From Firmicutes bacterium TM09-10 (GTDB lineage: Bacteria > Bacillota > Clostridia > Lachnospirales > Lachnospiraceae), in contig QUKC01000030.1 of assembly GCA_003481005.1 (NCBI GenBank), positions 1-21,819 on the forward strand: a stretch of 21,819 nucleotides of DNA, given 5' to 3'. Shown piece after piece: positions 15,015 through 21,720 of this stretch (position 1 is the first letter of the stretch; every line of letters starts with the position of its first letter). The position numbers were made by a program, and so were the translations under genes. The notes beneath the pieces were generated by a model, which had not been told where the DNA came from, searched no databases, and saw only the letters and a program-made list of their open reading frames with translations.

Positions 15015-15223
15015 GCATGAACAGATTTACCGTTGAGGAAACAAACCTTTTGAGCATTTACCATGAGGGAAGCAAGGCGCAGCTTACGGAGAACATCAAC
15101 GCCGCGCTGCCTTACATGGACGCGGATATGCGGGAACTGGCGAAGCGCGCCCTTTCCAAAGTGGACGCGCTGACCGAGGAAGAATTTGCGGAGCTTACCA
15201 TTTACGCCGCAGAGGAAGTATGA
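15011..15223 (+). CDS. Transposon-transfer-assisting family protein
   Basis: The 70-aa protein, MSMNRFTVEETNLLSIYHEG through LTEEEFAELTIYAAEEV, matches the small transposon-transfer-assisting family common in Tn1549- and Tn916-type ICEs. It is acidic and helical. Start at 15011 overlaps the preceding stop (ATGA); an ATG two codons later (15017) is an equally good alternative, with GGAGG about 10 bp upstream of 15017. Its mechanism is not known. Confidence 0.85.
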   Translation: MSMNRFTVEETNLLSIYHEGSKAQLTENINAALPYMDADMRELAKRALSKVDALTEEEFAELTIYAAEEV

Positions 15224-15585
15224 GCAGCATTAAGCGGCTTTCGCCGCCCCAGAGCCGGAAAGTCAATTCCCTTGTGCGCCGGGAGTGCTGCAACTGCGAT
15301 AACGGACACTGTATTTTGCTTGACGACGGGGACGAGTGCGTATGCCCGCAGCTTATCTCTTATTCGCTGCTTTGCAAATGGTTTCGGATTGCCGTACTTC
15401 CCCTTGATAAGCTCCTGTATGCCGAGCTTTTTAAGACCGAGGATAAAAAGCGTTGTACTGTATGCGGCACGTTCTTTGTATCAAAGTCAAACAGCGTCAA
15501 ATACTGCCCGGACTGCCGCAAGCGTATCACGAACAGACAGGCAGCGGAGCGCATGAGAAAACGACGCGCCCTTGTTACGCGATAA
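15220..15585 (+). CDS. Cysteine-rich VLP domain protein
   Basis: The 121-aa protein carries the Cys-rich VLP pattern: RLSPPQSRKVNSLVRRECCN, cysteines at 23, 24, 26, 31, 40, 42 and 52, then AVLPLDKLLYAELF and a second zinc-ribbon-like CxxC pair (C79/C82 and C96/C99). It ends in a basic helix (RKRITNRQAAERMRKRR), so nucleic-acid binding is likely. The start overlaps the upstream stop (ATGA), making the last of three coupled genes. The last codons, Val-Thr-Arg-stop, lie inside the second 112-bp repeat, so the C-terminus may have been rewritten by that repeat. Confidence 0.85.
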   Translation: MSSIKRLSPPQSRKVNSLVRRECCNCDNGHCILLDDGDECVCPQLISYSLLCKWFRIAVLPLDKLLYAELFKTEDKKRCTVCGTFFVSKSNSVKYCPDCRKRITNRQAAERMRKRRALVTR

Positions 15586-15685
15586 GGGCGAAAATAGCCT
15601 TGATTTACAGGGCTTGCAGCGCGTGAAAATCACTTAGGCGATACAGAATACCTTTTCCCTTAAAAACAGCTTTCTACTGCGTAAC
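15574..15685. repeat. 112-bp element with inverted termini, copy 2
   Basis: Starts GTTACGC (15574-15580) and ends GCGTAAC (15679-15685), the same length and orientation as 650-761. The right arm CTACTGCGTAAC is the exact reverse complement of the left arm of copy 1. The blocks CCTTGATTTA (15598) and TTTCTACTGCGTAAC (15671) are at the same offsets as in copy 1. It overlaps the last 12 bp of the Cys-rich VLP gene and lies before the convergent terminator. Confidence 0.7.
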
Positions 15686-15710
15686 ATACCAAAATCAGCA
15701 CCCACAAAAA

Positions 15711-15759
15711 GACAGGGCGCGGGAGGTCATTACTGGCTTTCCGCGTCCTGTCTTTTTTT
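15711..15759. terminator. Bidirectional terminator between convergent operons
   Basis: GACAGG-G-CGCGG (15711-15722) pairs with CCGCG-T-CCTGTC (15741-15752), with seven T residues after it on the plus strand and five A residues before it. It can stop both the Cys-rich VLP transcript and the minus-strand relaxase transcript. Confidence 0.85.
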
Positions 15760-15767
15760 GCGCCTGT

Positions 15768-17117
15768 TTATCCGCGCTCTGTTTCCTTGCCCCGTTCCGG
15801 CTGCTTTCCTGTCTGCAAAATGCTGTCTATGTTCTGCTTGATAACGTCATATTCCCGGACTTTCTTTTTCAGCTTGCCATAATCGGCGTAAAGGGCTTCT
15901 TTCTGCGCTTGGAGTGCTTCATATTCCTTTTGCAGCGTGGCGGGATTGGGGAGCTTTGTAATGCCCGCCGTTTTGAGTGCCTTTGCCGCAGCTTCATGGA
16001 GGATAATATCGCGCTCATGTCCGGCGCGGTATCGCTCTTTGTTCTTTGCCTTGCGGTATGCGTCATAGACAGGCTTTGTCTTTTGATAAGTGGCGACGTG
16101 CTTCATCAGCACCGCCATATCTGCAAGCCGCTTTTCAACGCCCTTTAATACGTCTGCCGCCTGTTCGCTTTCTGCCGCCACTTCCTCAATCCGGCTGACT
16201 AAATCCGCGTACTGTTCAATCTTATTCTCCGTCAAGAAATTCATGGTCTTAGCTGCCTGTTTCAGATTGTGGATTTTCGCCCAGTGTTCATAGCCTTTGC
16301 TCTGCGCCGCCTTGATACTGTTTTCAATGTCAATCAGCAGGCTAACGCCGCCGCGATCTGCGCGGGGAGCTTTCGCAGCGCGGGCGCGTTTGCCCTCTAT
16401 GCGTTCCCTTATGGCTTCCTCTGTATAGTCTGCGCCGAGGGTTTTAAGACGGGTAAAGCGTTCCTGTCCGGGAGCGCGGCAGGACACATATTTTCCCGGC
16501 TTTATCTCATAGCCCGCAGCTTGCAGCCGTTGTAACAATTCCTCAAAACTGGACACTTGGGGAATGAGTGCGTCAACGGCGATTTTCAGCTTGCCTTTCC
16601 GACTGGTTCCCGTTTTTTCCTCTTGATACTCTGCATAGCTCTTTCCCTTGTTTCCCTTTTTCGGGACAATGACGGATAAGCCGTTTTCCCGGCACAGCCT
16701 GTCGCTCATGTTCCGTATGCCGTAATAACTACGCTTATTGGAATTATACTTGTGGTGGTCTACAAAATTGACCGCGCAGAAAATAATGTGATTATGGACG
16801 TGTCCTTTGTCAATGTGCGTCGTCAATACATACTCATGCTGCCCTTTTGTTACCGCGTCGGCAAGCTGCTTTCCGATTTTGTGGGCGGTTTCATAATCCA
16901 CTTCCCCCGGCTCAAAGGACTGTATCAGATGAAAGGCTAAATTGTTGCCCTTTTGGAGAGCTTGCGACAAGGTATATTCAAATTCAATGTCTGCCGTTTC
17001 ATAGGAGCAGCCAAAAGAGGACACAAGCATTTTCCCGTCCGTCTTATCGGGATTTTGGATATAGTCAAGGGCTTTGCTCAACGTGCTTTTAATAGGCTTA
17101 ATCTTTGTAACCGCCAT
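15768..17117 (-). CDS. MOBP-type relaxase of the ICE
   Basis: The 449-aa relaxase/mobilization nuclease should nick the ICE oriT. The N-terminus MAVTKIKPIKSTLSKALDYI contains Tyr19, a candidate catalytic tyrosine, and the metal motif HIDKGHVHNHIIF gives H101, D103, H106, H108 and H110. A conserved block NSNKRSYYGIRNMSDRLCRE follows. The C-terminal half is long coiled coil with Lys/Glu-rich helices. Its length is typical of Tn1549-type relaxases. It overlaps mobC by 40 bp, so translation is coupled. All catalytic motifs are present, so the relaxase seems functional although the coupling protein and pore are lost. Confidence 0.92.
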   Translation of the reverse strand: MAVTKIKPIKSTLSKALDYIQNPDKTDGKMLVSSFGCSYETADIEFEYTLSQALQKGNNLAFHLIQSFEPGEVDYETAHKIGKQLADAVTKGQHEYVLTTHIDKGHVHNHIIFCAVNFVDHHKYNSNKRSYYGIRNMSDRLCRENGLSVIVPKKGNKGKSYAEYQEEKTGTSRKGKLKIAVDALIPQVSSFEELLQRLQAAGYEIKPGKYVSCRAPGQERFTRLKTLGADYTEEAIRERIEGKRARAAKAPRADRGGVSLLIDIENSIKAAQSKGYEHWAKIHNLKQAAKTMNFLTENKIEQYADLVSRIEEVAAESEQAADVLKGVEKRLADMAVLMKHVATYQKTKPVYDAYRKAKNKERYRAGHERDIILHEAAAKALKTAGITKLPNPATLQKEYEALQAQKEALYADYGKLKKKVREYDVIKQNIDSILQTGKQPERGKETERG

Positions 17118-17407
17118 ATCTCCGCAAGCACCCCCTTTATTTCCTCTATGTCCTCTTGGTAGACGCTGCCCGTACTGTTTACGCGCTTTGCAATCTGGTT
17201 GACGTTGACACCGATTTTCTGTATCTCCGCTGTCATGGCTTTTATGTCGGTGTGGTCTACTTGGATAATGTATCCGTCAATGGCAATCTTCCTAAGATAT
17301 GCCGCCATGTTCCGGGTGGGGACGAGCTTCATTTTTTCAAGAATTAAATCCCGTTCTGCTTCTGTTACTCTGAATTTGATTTGTACCGTTCTTTTGCGTC
17401 CGTCCAT
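17078..17407 (-). CDS. mobC: MobC relaxosome accessory protein
   Basis: The 109-aa protein begins MDGRKRTVQIKFRVTEAERD, a ribbon-helix-helix-like DNA-binding start, and continues NMAAYLRKIAIDGYIIQVDH and the MobC block INVNQIAKRVN-like (GVNVNQIAKRVNSTGSVYQE). MobC helps the relaxase open oriT DNA. The start at 17407 is chosen because GGAAAGGAGCG precedes it; the open frame extends to 17464 but through the oriT-like repeat. It overlaps the relaxase gene and is first in that operon. Confidence 0.9.
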   Translation of the reverse strand: MDGRKRTVQIKFRVTEAERDLILEKMKLVPTRNMAAYLRKIAIDGYIIQVDHTDIKAMTAEIQKIGVNVNQIAKRVNSTGSVYQEDIEEIKGVLAEIWRLQRLSLLKAR

Positions 17408-17428
17408 GCTTTCGCTCCTTTCCATTCC

Positions 17429-17528
17429 GAGGGTTTGGGACACTTCCCAACAAGCCATTTTCAACCGACGTGCCGCAGCGCAGGAGGGCGAAAATACGGA
17501 AGTGGGTACCCGCTTCCTATGCTTGCTA
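17429..17528 (-). repeat. oriT: Repeat pair copy B, probable ICE oriT region
   Basis: The 26-bp block (17429-17454) with the hairpin TTGGGA..TCCCAA and the 34-bp block (17495-17528) with near-palindrome GGAAGTGGGTACCCGCTTCC lie immediately upstream of mobC, where oriT is normally found in relaxase/mobC operons. They are the inverted counterparts of 12020-12120. I cannot name the nick position. Confidence 0.6.
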
Positions 17529-17585
17529 CGAAAGTTTTTTCTTAATCCTTACTACAACGGAAAGCCCCGTTTTGCCAAACTTACA

Positions 17586-17625
17586 CAAAAGAAAAACGCT
17601 GCAATCTCAAAAAGATTACAACGCT
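17586..17625 (-). terminator. Terminator of the minus-strand XRE gene
   Basis: A 13-bp stem with two wobble pairs and one mismatch (arms 17595-17607 and 17613-17625) is followed, on the minus strand, by TTTTTCTTTT. It lies 14 bp after the XRE stop codon. Confidence 0.75.
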
Positions 17626-17638
17626 TCCTAAAGCCTAT

Positions 17639-17995
17639 TTAGTTTTCGTTTTCGACTTCTGCAATTTCTTTCGCCGTCGCGGTAACAATCCGTATTCCTG
17701 TATCGCTCATATCATCAAGAAGCGCGTCAAGCTGCCGCCGCTTTGTGTCTTTCTCCGGCTGCGTATCTAAAAGAAACTGGTCTACGGATATATGATAGCG
17801 CAGCATAAGCTCAAAGAAAATCTGTAAACTTGGGTGCTGCCCGTTGTTCTCAATGTTTGCAAGGTAACGCGGGGAAATATACATTTCATCGCTTACTTTC
17901 TTGCGGCTCTCTTTGCGCTCTTTCCGCGCGTTCTTTATTGCTTGCCCAAAAGCCTTGAAGTCGTACTTTTCTACTGGTCTTTTTGCCATATTCAT
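17639..17995 (-). CDS. XRE-family transcriptional regulator
   Basis: The 118-aa protein has an N-terminal helix-turn-helix (about residues 13-68: FGQAIKNARKERKESRKKVS, then MYISPRYLANIENNGQHPSL) of the Cro/CI type, with an acidic C-terminal tail. The first Met is at 17995; Met3 at 17989 is an alternative start. It is transcribed towards the relaxase operon but has its own terminator. In this ICE type such regulators repress transfer or excision genes; the target here is not visible. It diverges from the AT-rich cargo operon, so it might also bind the shared 17996-18149 promoter region. Confidence 0.88.
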   Translation of the reverse strand: MNMAKRPVEKYDFKAFGQAIKNARKERKESRKKVSDEMYISPRYLANIENNGQHPSLQIFFELMLRYHISVDQFLLDTQPEKDTKRRQLDALLDDMSDTGIRIVTATAKEIAEVENEN

Positions 17996-18084
17996 TCACC
18001 CAGTTACATTTTACTGTTCCCCTTTCTTCTTGGATATGTCTATATACTTCCTATAACGAACCTAAATAATGCCTATTTCCGCAC

Positions 18085-18113
18085 TTGCTATTATTCGCCA
18101 TACCGTATATAAT
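18085..18113 (+). promoter_or_regulatory. Promoter of the HTH - response regulator operon
   Basis: TTGCTA (18085-18090) and TATAAT (18108-18113) are separated by exactly 17 bp, a near-consensus sigma-A promoter about 37 bp upstream of the 18150 start. Confidence 0.75.
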
Positions 18114-18149
18114 TATACTGATAAACTTTGAAGAAAGGACGGGTGGCTT

Positions 18150-18329
18150 ATGGAATATATGTCTTGTGCAGAAGCAGCGGGCAAATGGGGCATTTCAGAA
18201 AGACGGGTGCAGAAACTTTGTGAGGGGGAGCGCATACCGGGCGTTTCAAAATTTGGTAGTATGTGGCTGATACCAAAAGACGTGGAAAAGCCAACTGATA
18301 GACGCAGAAAGGAGTTTCAACATGAATAA
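18150..18329 (+). CDS. Short helix-turn-helix protein, 59 aa
   Basis: The reading frame starts MEYMSCAEAAGKWGISERRV and ends DRRRKEFQHE. It shows the MerR/excisionase-type winged HTH pattern (SCAEAAGKWGISERRVQKLC, then IPGVSKFGSMWLIPKD). The start has GAAAGGAC upstream and lies below the promoter at 18085-18113. The stop overlaps the response-regulator start by 8 bp, and the regulator's ribosome site (AGAAAGGAG) lies in its last codons, so expression is coupled. It is the first gene of the cargo operon and probably a DNA-binding regulator. Codon use is more ICE-like than the genes behind it, suggesting it marks the border of the cargo insertion. Confidence 0.75.
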   Translation: MEYMSCAEAAGKWGISERRVQKLCEGERIPGVSKFGSMWLIPKDVEKPTDRRRKEFQHE

Positions 18330-18987
18330 TGTTTTAATTATCGAAGATGATAAAGAAATTTGCGTTATGATAAAAGACCATCTGGAAAAGTACAATTATC
18401 AAGTCTTCTTCACACTTACTGGTGCAAATGCGATTGAACGCATAAAAGAATTATCCCCAGATTTAATTATTTTAGATTTAATGCTTCCTTTTATCAGTGG
18501 AGATGAATTAATTAGAAATATCAGAAAATTTTCAGATGTACCTGTAATTGTTGTTTCTGCAAAAAGTTTAACATTCAACAAAGTCGAACTGCTACGCTTG
18601 GGTGCTGATGACTATTTAACAAAGCCGTTTGATTTGGACGAATTACTAGCGCGAATTGAACGCAATTTGCTAAGAAGTCAAAAAGATACTCCCCATCTTT
18701 GTTTGACCTTTGGAGAACTTTCCATTAATACATCTTCAAAAATAGTTACTGTTGCAGACGAAATTATTGTGCTTACAGCAAAAGAGTATCAACTTGTAGA
18801 ACTACTGGCGAAATATCCTGATAAAGTTTTTTCTAAGCAAAATCTTTATGAAAGTATTTGGCAAGAACCATTTGCAAGGGATAATGATGTCATTAACACA
18901 CATATAAGTAACTTACGAAAAAAATTAAAGGGCGAAGGCTGCCGAATTAAGACCATATGGGGCTTGGGTTACCGATTTGCAAAGTGA
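18322..18987 (+). CDS. OmpR-family response regulator
   Basis: The 221-aa protein has a receiver domain (1-115) with acidic pocket E8-D9-D10, phospho-acceptor D52, S79 and K101 (DDYLTKPF), and a C-terminal winged-helix domain (about 125-221, VLTAKEYQLVELLAKYPDKV, NTHISNLRKKLKGEG, IWGLGYRF). All key residues are present. It is separated from its histidine kinase partner by the two ABC genes, an arrangement seen in peptide-antibiotic resistance and lantibiotic-immunity modules. It probably activates the downstream transporter through the CTTTAG repeats at 18989-19017. Sequence is AT-rich, unlike the ICE backbone. Confidence 0.92.
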   Translation: MNNVLIIEDDKEICVMIKDHLEKYNYQVFFTLTGANAIERIKELSPDLIILDLMLPFISGDELIRNIRKFSDVPVIVVSAKSLTFNKVELLRLGADDYLTKPFDLDELLARIERNLLRSQKDTPHLCLTFGELSINTSSKIVTVADEIIVLTAKEYQLVELLAKYPDKVFSKQNLYESIWQEPFARDNDVINTHISNLRKKLKGEGCRIKTIWGLGYRFAK

Positions 18988-18988
18988 G

Positions 18989-19024
18989 CTTTAGATAATC
19001 TTTAGCTTTACCTTTAGATTATTC
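18989..19024 (+). promoter_or_regulatory. CTTTAG triple repeat, candidate response-regulator operator
   Basis: CTTTAG occurs at 18989, 19000 and 19012, spaced 11 and 12 bp, i.e. about one DNA turn. The outer two continue as TTTAGATAATC and TTTAGATTATTC. A -10-like GATACT lies at 19039-19044. OmpR-type regulators bind such direct repeats next to or over the -35, so this probably drives the ABC genes. Confidence 0.65.
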
Positions 19025-19071
19025 AAGGAATTGTCTGCGATACTAAATAACAAGAAAGGAGCTGTGAAAAA

Positions 19072-19992
19072 ATGAACGTAACAGTTTTTGAAGCTATCAA
19101 CATCACAAAAAAGTATCGCAATACACTAGCCCTAAATCAAGTATCTATGTCTGTAATGCAAGGAGATATTTATGGGTTTATCGGAGAAAACGGTGCCGGT
19201 AAAACAACAATGATTCGTTTACTAACCGGACTGGCAGAACCTACTACTGGCAAAATTGCTTTATTCGGTGAAAGCAATAAGAAACTTGCAAAGCAGCGTG
19301 AGCGCATTGGCTGTATTATTGAGAGCCCTTCTCTTTATCTTGATATGACAGCCTATGAAAATTTGGAGGTACAACGTTTGCAACGCGGTATTCCAGGAAA
19401 AGGTTGCATTGATAATGCTTTAGCATTAGTTGGTTTGAAAGATACCGGAAAGAAAAAAGCAAAAGATTTCTCTTTGGGTATGCGGCAGAGACTAGCTCTC
19501 GCAATCGCTTTGCTTGGGAATCCTGAATTTCTCGTACTAGATGAACCAATTAACGGACTAGACCCTACTGGAATTATCGAATTAAGAAACTTACTCAAAA
19601 GACTAAATAAAGAACGTGGAATCACTATTTTGATTTCAAGTCACATTCTCACGGAACTTCATCAATTAGCAAATAGATATGGTATCTTACATGAGGGGAA
19701 ACTTTTACAGGAAATTACCGCTACAGAGTTAGACAAACGCTGCAAAAAGCATCTGTTGTTGCAAGTGAATGATGTAGCTGCTGCTAGTGTTTTATTGGAA
19801 AGCAAACTGAATACTTCAAATTTTTCTGTTATGCCAGACAAAAGTATTCATCTATATGATTATGTTGAAAATGCCGGAAAAGTATCAGCGTTGCTAAGTG
19901 CAAATAACATTACGATTTATCAGTTAGCACAATCTGGAGATAGTCTTGAAACTTATTACACTAATTTGATAGGAGGGTGCCAAAATGATTAA
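19072..19992 (+). CDS. ABC transporter ATP-binding protein, antimicrobial-peptide export type
   Basis: The 306-aa ATPase has Walker A GENGAGKT (38-45), signature FSLGM (133-137), Walker B FLVLDEP with D157/E158, and switch H191 (SSHIL). The C-terminal ~85 residues form the extension usual in BcrA- and lantibiotic-immunity (LanF-like) ATPases. The start at 19072 has AAGAAAGGAGCTG upstream. It overlaps the permease start (19985), so the two are coupled and form one exporter. The substrate cannot be read from sequence; a peptide or bacitracin-like cell-envelope antibiotic is inferred from the family and from the flanking two-component system. Confidence 0.9.
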   Translation: MNVTVFEAINITKKYRNTLALNQVSMSVMQGDIYGFIGENGAGKTTMIRLLTGLAEPTTGKIALFGESNKKLAKQRERIGCIIESPSLYLDMTAYENLEVQRLQRGIPGKGCIDNALALVGLKDTGKKKAKDFSLGMRQRLALAIALLGNPEFLVLDEPINGLDPTGIIELRNLLKRLNKERGITILISSHILTELHQLANRYGILHEGKLLQEITATELDKRCKKHLLLQVNDVAAASVLLESKLNTSNFSVMPDKSIHLYDYVENAGKVSALLSANNITIYQLAQSGDSLETYYTNLIGGCQND

Positions 19993-20791
19993 CCATTTTA
20001 AAGCTGAATTTTATAAATTGCGTCACTCAAAGATATTGATAACTATATTAGGCGTATGTGCGGCGGTTATAATGGTCTCTTTTGCACTTGGTGACATGAC
20101 TTTTTTTGGAGCCGGAGATGGAACAGAAAGTGTAATCGGATTTCAAGCTAAGTGTTATCTATCTAGTGAAATACCAACGTTTCAAACTGTTGCCCGCTCA
20201 TCTCTTGCATATACAGCCTTTTTCTGGATTATTGGCATTTTATTTGCAACCATATTTTTTACAAAAGAATATAATACGGGTACAATCAAATTATCTGTTG
20301 CATACGGCACTAAACGAACTATTCTCTACTACACCAAAGCGATTACAATATTGGTGGTGTCTCTGATAACGTATCTGATTTTTGTAGCTACATTTTTCGT
20401 TATTGAAATCATACAATCCGGTTACATTCCAACTGCGAGTGAAGTAATAAACCTTTTGGGATGGGCTCTTGCTTGCGGAACGGTTTTATTAGCATTAGAA
20501 AGCATTTCTATTTTTTTATGTGTCGTTATTCAAAATACAGGGATTGTAACAGGGATTTGCTGCTTATATGTATTCAGTGGAGCGTCTGTTTACTTAATGC
20601 TATGGAGTGATATGGAGACGGTTTCAATACCCTTAAAATTTTTTGTATATGGAAATCCTATGTACTATTGGATGAATTTCAGCTCTTGTCGCACAATGGG
20701 TATTATTGAGCATTTACCATTCTATTTCATAGGGTGCATTTCTCTTTTGATTGTTGGCGGTCTTATTATGATTAGAAAAGAAATCAAGTAA
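19985..20791 (+). CDS. ABC-2 type permease of the same exporter
   Basis: The 268-aa membrane protein shows about six hydrophobic segments (for example around 17-38, 75-95, 108-128, 148-170, 178-200 and 243-263), with the usual ABC-2 features: MINHFKAEFYKLRHSKILIT at the start, a large loop after the first segment, and FTKEYNTGTIKLSVAYGTKR. This matches BcrB/LanE-like permeases of 230-270 aa. The start overlaps the ATPase stop and GGAGGG lies just upstream. It acts in the cytoplasmic membrane with the ATPase. AT-rich like its neighbours. Confidence 0.88.
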   Translation: MINHFKAEFYKLRHSKILITILGVCAAVIMVSFALGDMTFFGAGDGTESVIGFQAKCYLSSEIPTFQTVARSSLAYTAFFWIIGILFATIFFTKEYNTGTIKLSVAYGTKRTILYYTKAITILVVSLITYLIFVATFFVIEIIQSGYIPTASEVINLLGWALACGTVLLALESISIFLCVVIQNTGIVTGICCLYVFSGASVYLMLWSDMETVSIPLKFFVYGNPMYYWMNFSSCRTMGIIEHLPFYFIGCISLLIVGGLIMIRKEIK

Positions 20792-20805
20792 AAGGGAGGT
20801 AGAAT

Positions 20806-21720
20806 ATGGGTTGGGCGATTATGTTTCTTGTTCTGATAGCATTGGTCATTATCCTTTCAATTTCTTTAATTAACTGGAAAATACAGATATATAAAGTAAT
20901 CGTCCAACTAAATGCTATTCTGAATAGAAAAACGAAAAAGTTAGTTACAGTGTCTTTATCTGATAGGCGGTTAGAGCATTTGGTTGAAATCATAAATCAG
21001 ATTGTATCAAAAGATAATATTTATCTGGGCGAAATTCAAAAAAAGGAGAATGAATTAAAAGAGAATATTTCTTGCCTTTCTCATGATTTACGGACACCAC
21101 TAACTTCCATTCGCGGATATTTGCAACTTCTATCAAGTGCGCCTGATGAAAAAAGAGCGGAATATATTTCAGCATTATCCGGAAAAGCATTGAGATTAGA
21201 ACGTCTCATAGATGACTTTTATCAAATCTCTCTTTTAGAAGCAGGACAATATCCATTTTACTATGAAAAGGTTGAGCTATGCTCATTGCTTACTGAAATC
21301 CTGCTAGACAATTATTCGATTTTCAGCGTTAATGGAATTGAACCCCAAATAGAAATACCTAATATGGACATCTATCTTAATGCTGACAGAAAGGCGTGTA
21401 TTCGCATTATACAAAATCTTATATTCAATGCGGTAACATCCACTACAAATAATGTTGTAATTCAACTAATTAATATCGCAGATTCTGTACAACTCTGTAT
21501 TAAAAATCCTGTTGCATCTATTCCTACAGAAGAATATTCAAAACTGTTGGAACGCTTTTATGTAGCAGATGTTTCAAGAAGTAATGGTACGTCTGGACAA
21601 GGACTTTACATTGTGAAAAAGCTATTACTTATGATGAATTGTACAAATCCAATAATTGAAATACATGACCATAATTTTATGATTACGATTGATTTTTCGC
21701 CCTTACTCATAAAGAAATAA
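20806..21720 (+). CDS. Sensor histidine kinase, small-sensor type
   Basis: The 304-aa kinase has a hydrophobic N-terminal segment (about 4-24, FLVLIALVIILSISLINW) and no evident extracellular domain, so it is an intramembrane-type or transporter-dependent sensor. Motifs are intact: H box SHDLRTPLTS with H93, N box QNLIFNAV (N204, N208) and G box SGQGLYIVKK (263-272). It has AAGGGAGG upstream and follows the permease by 14 bp. With the response regulator at 18322 it completes a regulator-ATPase-permease-kinase operon. In related modules the transporter itself can help detect the peptide; that is inferred here. Confidence 0.92.
   Translation: MGWAIMFLVLIALVIILSISLINWKIQIYKVIVQLNAILNRKTKKLVTVSLSDRRLEHLVEIINQIVSKDNIYLGEIQKKENELKENISCLSHDLRTPLTSIRGYLQLLSSAPDEKRAEYISALSGKALRLERLIDDFYQISLLEAGQYPFYYEKVELCSLLTEILLDNYSIFSVNGIEPQIEIPNMDIYLNADRKACIRIIQNLIFNAVTSTTNNVVIQLINIADSVQLCIKNPVASIPTEEYSKLLERFYVADVSRSNGTSGQGLYIVKKLLLMMNCTNPIIEIHDHNFMITIDFSPLLIKK

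Noticed and set aside
18322..21720. Two-component genes as VanR/VanS of a vancomycin operon
   Set aside because: No vanH, van ligase, vanX, vanY or vanW genes are present; the genes between regulator and kinase are an ABC exporter.
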